From positions 1 through 44,275 of the forward strand of contig CALXQJ010000017.1 in NCBI GenBank assembly GCA_944390575.1: a stretch of DNA of 44,275 nt, read 5' to 3'. This document shows positions 8,528 to 17,725 of this stretch, piece by piece. Both the position numbers and the translations under genes were made by a program. Origin of the DNA: an uncultured Spirochaetota bacterium (GTDB lineage Bacteria; Spirochaetota; Brachyspiria; Brachyspirales; Brachyspiraceae). The notes under the pieces were generated by a model that was given only the letters and a program-made list of their open reading frames with translations, made no database searches and had not been told where the DNA came from. The first letter of the stretch is position 1, and each line of letters opens with the position of its first letter.

Positions 8528-10837
8528 ATGCTTAATAATGTAGATAAAGTTTTAAATGAAGTTTCATATAAAATAAACTCTGAAGAATATCAAAACACAT
8601 TAGATATCTTAGATAATATACTAAAAAAAGTTCCTAAAAATTATAGAGCAAATCTATATAAAGGACAAGTATCCTTAAGTAATAAACAATTTGAAGATGC
8701 TATAAAACATTTTGAAGAAGCAAAAAAAGTAGATATAAAAAACTTTAAAGCATATAATTTACTTGGTATTAGCTATCATGAAACAAAAAACTATGATAAA
8801 GCTATAGAATGTTTTAATGAAACTCTAAAAGCAAATCCAAACTCATATAATGCATATAATTTACTTGGTATTAGCTATTATAAAAAACAAGAAAATAAAA
8901 AGGCTGTTTTTTGTTGGAATAAAGCTATAGAGATAAACCCTAAGTATGATAAGGCTTATAATAATTTGGCATTATTTTTTTATAGAAAAAAAGATTATAA
9001 AACAGCTATTGAGTATTTTGAAAAGTCTAAAGATTTAGATAATAGCACTTTTAAAAGTTATGATACACTTGGTATGTGTTATTATTATATTAAAAATTAT
9101 AATAAAGCTATTGAATACTTAAAACTGTTTGTAGACAATAGTAGCAATGCTTTTAAAGTTTCAAATACTATTGGTGTTATATATTCTATATTAAAAGAAT
9201 ATGATAAAGCTATTGAGTACTTTAATAAAGCTATAGAGTTTAATCCTAAATATTTTGATGCTTATAATAATATTGCTTCTTTATATTATAATAGTGGTAA
9301 ATTTGATAAGGCTGCTTTTTATTTTGATAAGGCAAAAAAATTCGATACTCAAGAGAAGTTTAGAGACTATTATAAACTTGGAATTAGTAATTTAAATAAA
9401 AAACATTATTATGATGCTATAGAAGCTTTTGAAAATGTTATTACAAAAAATGAAAAGTCATATAAAGCATATAATCTAATAGGTGTTTGCTACTTATCAT
9501 TAGAAGAATATGAAAAGTCTATACCATATTTTAAAAAGTCATTAGATATTAATAATAAATATCATAAGGCTTATAAAAATTTGGGAAATGCGTATTTTCA
9601 GTTAAAAGATTATAAAAATGCATTAGAAAACTTTAATTTCGCTATTAATATATCTGATGAAAATGATTTATATAATAAAGTTGGTATTTGCTACTACCAT
9701 ATAGGTGATAATGACAAATCTATAGAATATTTAAATATGGCTACTAAAAATAATGATATGGATTTGGATACATACAAAATAGTATTTGAGCTTTATATGA
9801 GCAATGATGATTATGATAATGCTCTTTATTTTGCAAAAAAATTGTATGATATAGAACCTGATTTTTATTATGATAAAATATATAGTGTATTAAAAATATA
9901 TTTTGAAAAAGAGAATTATAATAAAATTATAGATCAATTTGATAATATTAATATATTTAACTCATTAGAATATTATAATATATTAGCTATATCAGCATAT
10001 AAAATAAAAGAGTATGATATATCAATTAAGTATTATGAGTTAATGATAGTAAATTATAAAAACGAATTACACTTCGATGTATATAATAATCTTGCTATTT
10101 TATATTATTTCAAAAAAGACTTTAATAAAATGCTTGAAACATATAATCTATACTTAGAAAACTTCAATGATACCTCAACATTAGCAAGCTATAATATATT
10201 TTTATTATTAGAGACATTATTTAAACATAACACTATATCATATAAAGACTTTTTAATCTTAGTAGAAAATGCTCTTATAAAGAGTATAAAGTATAATGAT
10301 AATAAAAAAATAGATTCTGTATATAAATATTTAAATTGTAATATAGATACATTAAAACTTATATTAGAAAATAAAGTTAATTATGTAGATAATAGTATAT
10401 TAAATGATGCTTTTGATAATAATAGAATAAAAATATTAGAGCCTATTTTTAATAATATTAATATATTCTCATTTACATCTTCAAATAATAGTAATAATTA
10501 TTGGAAAGATCATAATATATGTATAGAATATGAAATTATAAATGAAGATGATAATTCAACTTTAATAAAAAATAAGATTAATAGTAGTAATAATATATAT
10601 GGAAAAAAGGCTAAATTTATAAATAAAAATGAAGAATTACACTCTTTTTTAGATATTTTATCATATTATACTAAAGAAGATGAATATAAAATACTAATTT
10701 ATAAAAATAGTAATATAGAATTAAAAATAAAAGCTATATATCTATCAAATAGATTAGATGATAATGAAATTAATTTAATACAAAACCTATTAAAGAATAA
10801 GAATATTAATTTATACAAAATAAATAATTCTTATTAA
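8528..10837 (+). CDS. Large tetratricopeptide-repeat protein
   Basis: About 769 residues from the ATG at 8528; an in-frame TTG at 8501 would add nine. No signal peptide or membrane segment is seen, so it is probably cytoplasmic. Roughly the first 500 residues form about a dozen 34-residue TPR units with the pattern AYNLLGISYYKKxxYDKAIEYFNKAIEINP. The last 190 residues are rich in Asn, Ile and Lys and match nothing I know. TPR arrays are protein-docking scaffolds; the partner cannot be read from the sequence. AAGG at 8510-8513 is rather far from the ATG, so the start is uncertain. It is flanked by its own promoter and a promoter-like region after the stop. Confidence 0.85.
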   Translation: MLNNVDKVLNEVSYKINSEEYQNTLDILDNILKKVPKNYRANLYKGQVSLSNKQFEDAIKHFEEAKKVDIKNFKAYNLLGISYHETKNYDKAIECFNETLKANPNSYNAYNLLGISYYKKQENKKAVFCWNKAIEINPKYDKAYNNLALFFYRKKDYKTAIEYFEKSKDLDNSTFKSYDTLGMCYYYIKNYNKAIEYLKLFVDNSSNAFKVSNTIGVIYSILKEYDKAIEYFNKAIEFNPKYFDAYNNIASLYYNSGKFDKAAFYFDKAKKFDTQEKFRDYYKLGISNLNKKHYYDAIEAFENVITKNEKSYKAYNLIGVCYLSLEEYEKSIPYFKKSLDINNKYHKAYKNLGNAYFQLKDYKNALENFNFAINISDENDLYNKVGICYYHIGDNDKSIEYLNMATKNNDMDLDTYKIVFELYMSNDDYDNALYFAKKLYDIEPDFYYDKIYSVLKIYFEKENYNKIIDQFDNINIFNSLEYYNILAISAYKIKEYDISIKYYELMIVNYKNELHFDVYNNLAILYYFKKDFNKMLETYNLYLENFNDTSTLASYNIFLLLETLFKHNTISYKDFLILVENALIKSIKYNDNKKIDSVYKYLNCNIDTLKLILENKVNYVDNSILNDAFDNNRIKILEPIFNNINIFSFTSSNNSNNYWKDHNICIEYEIINEDDNSTLIKNKINSSNNIYGKKAKFINKNEELHSFLDILSYYTKEDEYKILIYKNSNIELKIKAIYLSNRLDDNEINLIQNLLKNKNINLYKINNSY

Positions 10838-10886
10838 GAAATTGACGATAATAAAAATGGACTATAGTCTTTTGGGAGTTAATTAG

Positions 10887-11528
10887 ATGAAAAAGATAAT
10901 TATAATGATCTTTTTAATAAGTTTTACCAAGCTATTTCCTGCTTTTGAAACTGATATACTTGTAAATTTAGCTGCATCGAGTAGCTTTCCTGTATTAGAC
11001 TCTAAAACTATTAAGGTTAATGGTTCTACAGAGGTAAAACCAGAGTTCTCTCTTCAATTAGGTTATCAATTTCCTATAAACAGAGGATTAAAAGGATTTA
11101 GTTTTTTATTAGATATTAATGCAGAACAATCTATTATTGGAATATCATACCCGGGCAATCAGAAGGTAGTAAATAAAGAAACAGCAATTAATGTTGGTGG
11201 TGGACTTGCTTTTAAGTTTATTATAGGAAGTGCAAATAGTTTGGTACCAAGAGACACTGTATTAGGATTTACTGCAGGAGCTAAGGCTATGGTATATACT
11301 CCAGAGTTAATCCTAAATCAATTACCTCTTATTCCTTTTGGAAAAGTATTTATAGAACAGAGATTTTTTGTATCTAGAAATCTTGCACTTGTACTTGGCA
11401 TTAATGTTGGATATGATTTTGTAATGTTTAGTGGAAATGATGTACATCAATTATTTATGGGATATTATGTTACATCTTATTCGTATGTTAATATAGGTAT
11501 GAGTTTAGGGCTTCATTTTGGTAGTTAA
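10887..11528 (+). CDS. Small outer-membrane beta-barrel protein
   Basis: A 213-residue protein with signal peptide MKKIIIMIFLISFTKLFPAF and a strand-rich body. The segment IPFGKVFIEQRFFVSRNLAL, followed by VLGINVGYDF, resembles the matching part of the three beta-barrel proteins at 12.6, 13.4 and 26.0 kb, and the C terminus YVNIGMSLGLHFGS is a typical last strand. Function is unknown; location is inferred as outer membrane. GGGAG lies 8 nt before the ATG. A weak promoter (TTGACG at 10842, TATAGT at 10863, 15-base spacer) suggests separate transcription from the TPR gene, and a strong terminator follows. Confidence 0.7.
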   Translation: MKKIIIMIFLISFTKLFPAFETDILVNLAASSSFPVLDSKTIKVNGSTEVKPEFSLQLGYQFPINRGLKGFSFLLDINAEQSIIGISYPGNQKVVNKETAINVGGGLAFKFIIGSANSLVPRDTVLGFTAGAKAMVYTPELILNQLPLIPFGKVFIEQRFFVSRNLALVLGINVGYDFVMFSGNDVHQLFMGYYVTSYSYVNIGMSLGLHFGS

Positions 11529-11553
11529 TGATATTAAAAAATTATAATATAAA

Positions 11554-11588
11554 AAGAAGTGTCTTTTTTAAGATGCTTCTTTTTTTTA
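11554..11588 (+). terminator. Strong Rho-independent terminator
   Basis: A 12-bp stem (11554-11565 with 11570-11581, including two G-U pairs), a 4-nt loop and a run of Ts. It ends the beta-barrel gene. Confidence 0.9.
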
Positions 11589-11733
11589 TGCTATACTTTT
11601 TGTTTAGTTGTCTTTTATATAGAATTAAATAAGAATATAAATATTTACTAATATATAATATAAAATTTTTATAATTAAATATATTAAATAAACAGTAGTC
11701 AATATATAAAATCATACAAATAAATATATTAAT

Positions 11734-11771
11734 AAAAAACTGTTAGCTCCAATTAATATCAGAACTAACAG
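11734..11771 (-). terminator. Terminator of the zinc-motif lipoprotein gene
   Basis: CTGTTAG (11740-11746) pairs with CTAACAG (11765-11771). On the minus strand the stem is followed by a T run. It lies 25 bases past the lipoprotein stop codon. Confidence 0.75.
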
Positions 11772-11796
11772 TATCAATGATTTATACTATAAATTA

Positions 11797-12588
11797 TTAT
11801 TTCTTAGAAGGATCATATACAGTAGAAGATACAAGATGATCTTTATACTTATCTAAATAATAAGCTGTTAATCTATCTAAGTCTTTAGAATACTTATCTT
11901 TTAAATCTCCATCTAAAATTCTACCACAAAGCTCTTGAACTACAGCCTGATAATCATAAGGAATAACACCACCACCATTATGAGTAAAACCAATATTATG
12001 CATATGCTCATGGAAAAGTAAAGCAGTAAATGAAGACATTCCATAAGGTGTACCGAATCCAGCCCAACTAACTAAATAATCATTAGGTCCCCATATTCTT
12101 GTTCCAGGCTTCATTGTTCTATCTTTTGTATAGTATGAATAATAATTTTCACCAACTGTAGCATAAGCAGCTCCTTCATTCTTTAGATGTTTACCATACT
12201 CAACATCATAAGAAGTACCAGCAACAACTTCCCAAAGTCTATATCTATTAGCTTGTGTTCCAATTGTACTTTCATAAATAACTCCAGGTCCCTTAGGTAT
12301 ATTATGATCCAACTTAAACTCTTGACTTGCATTAGATATAGCAACAGGAAACTCTTCAGTATTTGCAACAGTTCTCATTAAAGCCAAACATTCTAAGAAC
12401 AATCTTTTCTCAGCAACTGTAAGTTCTATATAATTAGTAGCTTCCTCAAAAACAAAAAATCCAGAAACCCCAACATTAAAATATGGATAATCTTTATCTA
12501 TAGCTTCTTGAGTATATTGATTTGGTCCAATATAATCAGCACAACTAATAATAGAAAAAACTAAAATAAATAAAATTATTTTTTTCAC
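11797..12588 (-). CDS. Lipoprotein with HExxHxxGxxH zinc-protease motif
   Basis: A 263-residue lipoprotein: signal peptide with lipobox FSIISC and acylated Cys16. Residues 193-203 read HEHMHNIGFTH, an exact HExxHxxGxxH metzincin-type zinc site with Glu194 as the expected general base. No methionine follows, so a classical Met-turn is missing; the segment GGGVIPYDYQAVVQEL after the motif may serve as the equivalent loop. I infer a surface or periplasmic metalloprotease of unknown substrate. The start codon is GTG, supported by AAGGAG 7 nt upstream. It is the last gene of an apparent run with the two beta-barrel genes (33-base gap). Confidence 0.75.
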   Translation of the reverse strand: MKKIILFILVFSIISCADYIGPNQYTQEAIDKDYPYFNVGVSGFFVFEEATNYIELTVAEKRLFLECLALMRTVANTEEFPVAISNASQEFKLDHNIPKGPGVIYESTIGTQANRYRLWEVVAGTSYDVEYGKHLKNEGAAYATVGENYYSYYTKDRTMKPGTRIWGPNDYLVSWAGFGTPYGMSSFTALLFHEHMHNIGFTHNGGGVIPYDYQAVVQELCGRILDGDLKDKYSKDLDRLTAYYLDKYKDHLVSSTVYDPSKK

Positions 12589-12621
12589 TTGATAACTCCT
12601 TAATTTATTTTTTATAAAAAT

Positions 12622-13392
12622 TTATTTAACACTTAATATTCTAGAACCAAACTGAAAACCTACATCAATACTTGATATATGATAGTCTATGTCTTTTCTA
12701 AGATAATACTCAGTAAAGTCATTATTAACAGCTATCATACCAAAATCATAGCCTATATATCCACCTACAGTTAATTCTATTTTTCTATCAGAGAAAATAG
12801 TATAATCAGTAGAAATTTTCACATAAGGTATAAATGGTAAAGTATAAGCTTTCCAAATTTGTAGCATATGATAATACTCTGTATTATTACGTAGAGTATT
12901 TTCTTTTGTGTTTATAGTGGAATCCATAGCTATAGCAAAAATAGGTAATTTAATACCACCAGAAATACCTACTGTAAATTTTCCAAAATGAAATCTTGGG
13001 TTAATCCCAAATACCAAACTTTCAAAAGATATTGTAGATATCAAACTTTGATCTTTACTTACAACAGCAGTAGCAAAACTATCATGAGACCATCCAAATT
13101 CTCCAAATATTCCAAAGCTTACATTTTTCCCCATAGGAAATCTTTTTCCCACAAGTACATAAAGCCCAGTATCAAAACCTAAAAAAGGAGGTTTAGAATT
13201 TTTAGATAATTTCTCCTCAAATCTATCAACAGTACTCTTATTAGTAGCATCAGATTTTAAAGTATAATAATTTATACCAAGACTCGCACCAACAGGAACT
13301 ATAAAATCAAGCTCTACAGAACGATTTTGTTGTCCAAATACAGATAAACTGCATATAAAAATAAATAAAATTATATATTTAATACTTTTCAT
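12622..13392 (-). CDS. Outer-membrane beta-barrel protein, paralogue family
   Basis: About 256 residues from the ATG at 13392, which gives a clean signal peptide (MKSIKYIILFIFICSLSVFG). That ATG is one base after the stop of the upstream paralogue, so translation is probably coupled; a longer frame from 13434 would run inside that gene. Strand motifs shared with the neighbours at 13.4 and 26.0 kb are VELDFIVPVGASLGI, NPRFHFGKFTVGISGGIKLP and FIPYVKISTDYTIFS with GGYIGYDF. The C terminus ISSIDVGFQFGSRI is a typical closing strand. Similar small barrels are abundant in Brachyspira; the function is not known. Confidence 0.75.
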   Translation of the reverse strand: MKSIKYIILFIFICSLSVFGQQNRSVELDFIVPVGASLGINYYTLKSDATNKSTVDRFEEKLSKNSKPPFLGFDTGLYVLVGKRFPMGKNVSFGIFGEFGWSHDSFATAVVSKDQSLISTISFESLVFGINPRFHFGKFTVGISGGIKLPIFAIAMDSTINTKENTLRNNTEYYHMLQIWKAYTLPFIPYVKISTDYTIFSDRKIELTVGGYIGYDFGMIAVNNDFTEYYLRKDIDYHISSIDVGFQFGSRILSVK

Positions 13393-13393
13393 A

Positions 13394-14185
13394 TTACTTC
13401 TTTCCTTTAAAAGCCATAGGTTTAATCTTTGCACCTAACTGAATACCAACATCTACAGATGAAAGAGACTGCTTAGGACCAAAGTTCTCAACTGTTTTAT
13501 TAGTATAATTTATAGCAAAATCATACCCAACATAACCAGATAATACTAAATCAATACTCTCAGATGAAAAAACAGCTGTATCAAAAACAACCTTAATATA
13601 AGGTATTATTGGAGTTTCAAAATAATCAGATAACTTATCAGGCTTTATAATACTAGCATCCTCATTCACATAGCTAAGGAAAGGACTGTAAGTAGCATCT
13701 CCTATATATGCAAATAAAGGTATCTTAACTCCACCACCAACTCCTAAAGAAAACTTTCCAAAATTGAACTTAGGTAAAACACCTAAAACTATACTATCAA
13801 AAGTATAATTCTTAAAATTCTTTAATCTTCTAACATAAGAATTAGTATTAGAATCCTTAAGAGCAAAAGAGAAAACATCTCTATTATATCCTATTTCTCC
13901 TAATAAACTAAAACTATTATTCTTCCCAAATGCAAATCTATAGCCTATATGAGCAAGTACTCCAGCCTCAAAAGCTAAAGAAGTATTTCTGGCATTATTA
14001 GTAGTATGTCTTTCATAAGCATCATCACTATTAAAGTAATCTCTATCATACTGATGAATAGAAATACTAGCACCTATAGGAACAAACAAACCCAATTCTA
14101 ATCCACTTTGAGCAAATATTGTACTAGAAGTAATTAGAACTACAAAAAACACTTTTAATACATTTTTTTTAATCACACTTAACAT
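13394..14185 (-). CDS. Outer-membrane beta-barrel protein, paralogue family
   Basis: A 263-residue paralogue of the next gene. The signal peptide ends near ITSSTIFAQ, then LELGLFVPIGASISI, LPKFNFGKFSLGVGGGVKIP, PIIPYIKVVFDTAVFS and LSGYVGYDFAI occupy the same places as in the paralogues, and the protein closes with LSSVDVGIQLGAKIKP. The best GGAGG (14204-14208, minus strand) is 18 nt from the annotated ATG, unusually far, so the start or the initiation mode is uncertain. It is separated by 91 bases from the glycosyltransferase gene upstream and is probably the first gene of a beta-barrel/beta-barrel/zinc-lipoprotein unit. Confidence 0.75.
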   Translation of the reverse strand: MLSVIKKNVLKVFFVVLITSSTIFAQSGLELGLFVPIGASISIHQYDRDYFNSDDAYERHTTNNARNTSLAFEAGVLAHIGYRFAFGKNNSFSLLGEIGYNRDVFSFALKDSNTNSYVRRLKNFKNYTFDSIVLGVLPKFNFGKFSLGVGGGVKIPLFAYIGDATYSPFLSYVNEDASIIKPDKLSDYFETPIIPYIKVVFDTAVFSSESIDLVLSGYVGYDFAINYTNKTVENFGPKQSLSSVDVGIQLGAKIKPMAFKGKK

Positions 14186-14276
14186 AATACAAAATTTTAA
14201 TTTCCTCCGAATATAATATACATTATTTTTGTAAAAAAGTAATTAATTTTTTTTATTCTTTTTGTTAAAGAAGGTT

Positions 14277-15095
14277 TTAACGCATATTTTTAGAATAATC
14301 ATTTCTTGAAATTTTCTTTTTTAGAATCTTTTTAATATCTTTAAATAATAAGTCTCCAATCCAAGAATTATCTGTAGGAAACACTCTACGTCTTGAAATA
14401 TATAAAACACATTTTTTTACCCATAAAACCTTATTACTAATATCACAAACATCATTAGAATATTGTGCATCATCACCATCACCTATTCTAACTTTCCACC
14501 CTCCAGATTTACGTGCCAAATCAGTAAGTGTAGCAATTCCTGTAGTATGAGCCCTATTTGGAACATTCCATATACTCATAATTTTTTTATTATCTTTCAT
14601 CATCTTAAACCAACGATTAAGCCAAGGAAAAAACTGTACAGGAAAACGCTTCATCATAAAACGAGGAGAATGTCTTATAAAATAAACATAGCTATTAGAG
14701 TATTTATCAGGAAGAATATCATAAAAAGCTTCTAAAACTGCATAAGTTCTACAAAGTGTAGTATCTACTTTTCCTTCTATAATAGGGCGTACCATATTTT
14801 CAACATAATTATCAGATAGTACAACATCAGCATCACAAAATATAATAACTTTACCAAAAGCCTCTTTAAGTCCAGTATTACGCATATATTGTACATCCGA
14901 TTTTCTATCATTATGAATAATTCTAACACCATCATAAGACTTTGCTATATTTAGAGTATTATCTGTAGAAGAATCATCTATAACAAGTATATCTATTTTT
15001 AAATCTGTTTTTTGTTTTTTTATAGAGTCTAAAAGTATTGGCAAATACTTCTCTTCATTATATGTAGTAATAGATAATGTTACATCATAATTCAT
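14277..15095 (-). CDS. Glycosyltransferase family 2
   Basis: A 272-residue GT-A fold glycosyltransferase. The N terminus VTLSITTYNEEKYL and LVIDDSSTDNT is the nucleotide-sugar site, and FCDADVVLS near residues 91-99 holds the DxD metal site. There is no signal peptide; a basic C terminus (KKILKKKISRN) may touch the membrane. It follows the GT9 gene by 14 bases, so both probably work on the same lipooligosaccharide or surface glycan. The donor and acceptor cannot be told. GAGG lies 11 nt before the ATG. Confidence 0.88.
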   Translation of the reverse strand: MNYDVTLSITTYNEEKYLPILLDSIKKQKTDLKIDILVIDDSSTDNTLNIAKSYDGVRIIHNDRKSDVQYMRNTGLKEAFGKVIIFCDADVVLSDNYVENMVRPIIEGKVDTTLCRTYAVLEAFYDILPDKYSNSYVYFIRHSPRFMMKRFPVQFFPWLNRWFKMMKDNKKIMSIWNVPNRAHTTGIATLTDLARKSGGWKVRIGDGDDAQYSNDVCDISNKVLWVKKCVLYISRRRVFPTDNSWIGDLLFKDIKKILKKKISRNDYSKNMR

Positions 15096-15109
15096 ATATA
15101 TTATAACCT

Positions 15110-16096
15110 CTAAATATTAATAATAGATTCAAATTTATCTATAACCTCTGAAGGCTTTATAACTTCTCTACACTCAAAAGTATTAAGCTCACACTTTTTA
15201 CCACCACAAATACAAGCGTCATTATCTACTTTTTTAAATATATAATGAGAATTAATACCTATTGGAGAGTTTTGATTATATGGAGTTGCAAAATAAAGTG
15301 CTAATGTAGGAATACCAACTATAGAAGCAATATGCATAGCTCCAGAATCATTGCCTATAAAACCATCACAAAAACTTAATATAGCAGTGATAATATCTAA
15401 ACTAAAATATGGTATAAATGCTTTATTATGAAGCATAGAATCTATTTTTGTAGATATTTCTATCTCAGCCTTAGTTGTAATAAATAATATTAAAGCATCA
15501 TACTTACTTGATAGATAATTCATAACCTCTGCAAAGTATTCTTCTTTATATATTTTACCATAACTATTAGTAGCACCTATTCCAAAAGCAAATATTTTTT
15601 TACCATTTGGGTTTATAGTGTTTAAATATTCTTTAGCTTCTTCTAAATACTTATCTTTTATCTCTAACTTTATAGAAGGTCTTTTAGAGTTTATATTTAT
15701 AGACTTTAGTAAATTAATATAATAATCAGAAGTATGCCACCACCTAACTTCTTCTCTCTCTACAACATCTGTAAGTAAAAAACTTCTATAATCTGCCCTA
15801 TAGCCTATTCTTCTTTTTATACCATTAAAATAAACTTTAAAAGCACTTTCAAATGAATTGGGAAATAATATTACAGTGTCAAAATCATACTTTTTAAATC
15901 TTTTATAATCTTTAAGCTCTATAATATCATCTATCAAATTAGTAGCTCTTAAAAATCCAGACATAGAACTCTTTACTAAAGCAGTAATTCTAATATCCTT
16001 GTAATTTTCTCTAATCAAATAAATAGCAGGGATAGACATAACAATGTCACCAAGCCAATTTGGAAAATAAATAAGTAAGTTCTTAGTATTTTTCAT
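15110..16096 (-). CDS. Glycosyltransferase family 9 (heptosyltransferase-like)
   Basis: A 328-residue GT-B enzyme of the LPS heptosyltransferase family. LLIYFPNWLGDIVMSIPAI at the N terminus is the GT9 hallmark, and the C-terminal half has FAFGIGATNSYGKIYKEEYF and FIGNDSGAMHIASIVGIPTL, the nucleotide-sugar site. Four cysteines near the C terminus (CICGGKKC, C) also occur in many GT9 members. It probably adds a sugar to the lipooligosaccharide core in the cytoplasm; the donor need not be heptose. It is the third gene of a minus-strand run starting at the P-loop ATPase. Confidence 0.88.
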   Translation of the reverse strand: MKNTKNLLIYFPNWLGDIVMSIPAIYLIRENYKDIRITALVKSSMSGFLRATNLIDDIIELKDYKRFKKYDFDTVILFPNSFESAFKVYFNGIKRRIGYRADYRSFLLTDVVEREEVRWWHTSDYYINLLKSININSKRPSIKLEIKDKYLEEAKEYLNTINPNGKKIFAFGIGATNSYGKIYKEEYFAEVMNYLSSKYDALILFITTKAEIEISTKIDSMLHNKAFIPYFSLDIITAILSFCDGFIGNDSGAMHIASIVGIPTLALYFATPYNQNSPIGINSHYIFKKVDNDACICGGKKCELNTFECREVIKPSEVIDKFESIINI

Positions 16097-16132
16097 AATT
16101 TATAAAACTTTATTTTTTTATCACTATAATGA

Positions 16133-16888
16133 TTATAAAAAATCTAAGTCATTCATAAACTTTTCATAATCTTTTATTATACTAATATAAATATTATCCT
16201 CTAAATTAAGCCTACTAGACTTTCTAATATTAATAAAATAGTCATAAAGCATAGCAAAATTATCTTCACAAAAAATCTTCATCCATAAATCACGAGCATT
16301 ATCTATAATATTTATATTCTCAACACTAATTAAAAAATAATTAATAATATTATCTTTACTTTGTAATGATATAGCTATATCTATATTCTTATCATCTATA
16401 TATATAACCTGATCTTGTGTGTATATACTATTTTCTATAGTATCTGTAGTTCTTATTAATAATTCATTTTCATCTAAAATATTATTAGAATATTTAAGTA
16501 TATTCTCAAAAATAATAGTAACAACAAAAGGTTCTAAATCAACCTTTATATCTTTATACGACATTAAGCTCTTAGCTAAAATATCAATACTAGCATCTAC
16601 TAATGTAACATACAAACTATTATCTTTAATTTCAGTATGTGTGATAAGAGAACCATACATCTGACTGAGCCCAATATAATTAAAAGCATTTTTTAATCTA
16701 TTAGAATTAGAAAATAAAAAGTTTCTATATATATTTTCTTCTATATAAAACTTATTAAATATTTTATCATCTAAAATAATAGAATTTTTATCAGATCTAC
16801 CCTGATACTGATTATAAAATATAGTCTCATATATACTTGGAGATAGCAAAGGTGCTACTTCATATAGTTTAAGCTTCTCTTCACACAT
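16133..16888 (-). CDS. Conserved protein of unknown function
   Basis: A 251-residue acidic, soluble-looking protein with no signal peptide, membrane segment or motif that I recognise. It starts 8 bases after the stop of the P-loop ATPase gene, so the two are probably made together and may act together; the glycosyltransferases follow after 36 bases. Its composition (Ile, Asn, Asp-rich) is ordinary for this genome. Confidence 0.65.
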   Translation of the reverse strand: MCEEKLKLYEVAPLLSPSIYETIFYNQYQGRSDKNSIILDDKIFNKFYIEENIYRNFLFSNSNRLKNAFNYIGLSQMYGSLITHTEIKDNSLYVTLVDASIDILAKSLMSYKDIKVDLEPFVVTIIFENILKYSNNILDENELLIRTTDTIENSIYTQDQVIYIDDKNIDIAISLQSKDNIINYFLISVENINIIDNARDLWMKIFCEDNFAMLYDYFINIRKSSRLNLEDNIYISIIKDYEKFMNDLDFL

Positions 16889-16896
16889 TAATACTT

Positions 16897-17574
16897 TTAT
16901 AAACTTTGCATCTTATTTATATAATAATTCATAATAAATAAGTCATATTTAGTTTTTATATTTTTTATATTATCATTATAAAAAGCAGTGCTAAAAATAA
17001 CAGGAATATTTTTCTCTTTAGAGACTAATTCTGATATTTCTTCACCTCTATATATATCGTCAATAGTAGTATCATTCATTAAGTGAGTATTGTTTACTAT
17101 TGCAGTAATTTTAAGTCCAAGAGTAGCTTCTATATTAATAAGATGTCCTAAAGCCAAGTCAAAGCTAGCATTTTCTGGTCTATTAGCATTTAAAATAAAA
17201 AATACATCAGTCTCTTCTAAATCTACACTATCTCTAAAAGTAGCAAAAGGTAGAGAACCTACAGAATTTCCACCTAAATCTACAATACCAAGTATATCCT
17301 TATTATTAAATAAAGTATAAACATCAGCAGATACAGCAGGTAAATCAGCCCCCGACTGTTTTAAATATGTACCAACCACTTTTATATTTTTTTTATTTAA
17401 AAACTCCTCATGCTCACGAGAACGAAAATAAGGATTAACAACATCCAAATCGGCTATTTGTATTTCCTTATCTGTTTTCTCTCTTAAATATAGTGAATAA
17501 TTTATAGAAAAAGTAGTTTTACCAGAGCCATAATGCCCACATACTAATGTAACTCTTTTATTTTCAAAACTCAT
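16897..17574 (-). CDS. P-loop ATPase, SIMIBI/ParA-like
   Basis: A 225-residue nucleotide-binding protein. Walker A is GHYGSGKT at 13-20; a switch-like ADLDVVNPYFRSREHEEF follows at about 41-58, GIVDLGGNSVG matches the Walker B region, and NANRPENASF and AIVNNTHL fill the base-recognition part. This fits the CobQ/MinD/ParA-type group, without the deviant Walker A lysine of MinD. Related genes occur near 2-oxoacid oxidoreductases in other anaerobes, but none is seen here, so the role is open. GAAGG lies 6 nt before the ATG. It heads the run leading into the unknown gene and two glycosyltransferases. Confidence 0.78.
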   Translation of the reverse strand: MSFENKRVTLVCGHYGSGKTTFSINYSLYLREKTDKEIQIADLDVVNPYFRSREHEEFLNKKNIKVVGTYLKQSGADLPAVSADVYTLFNNKDILGIVDLGGNSVGSLPFATFRDSVDLEETDVFFILNANRPENASFDLALGHLINIEATLGLKITAIVNNTHLMNDTTIDDIYRGEEISELVSKEKNIPVIFSTAFYNDNIKNIKTKYDLFIMNYYINKMQSL

Positions 17575-17725
17575 AATTAACCTTCTGTTTTTTTATATAT
17601 ATTTTTAAGTATATTATAAATAATATGTTTTTCAAACCATAAAAAAGTAATACTTAAAATTTAAATATTTTACGATTATTATTATGATAAAAAAATTAAT
17701 TTAGGATAAAATAATTTTATTTATT

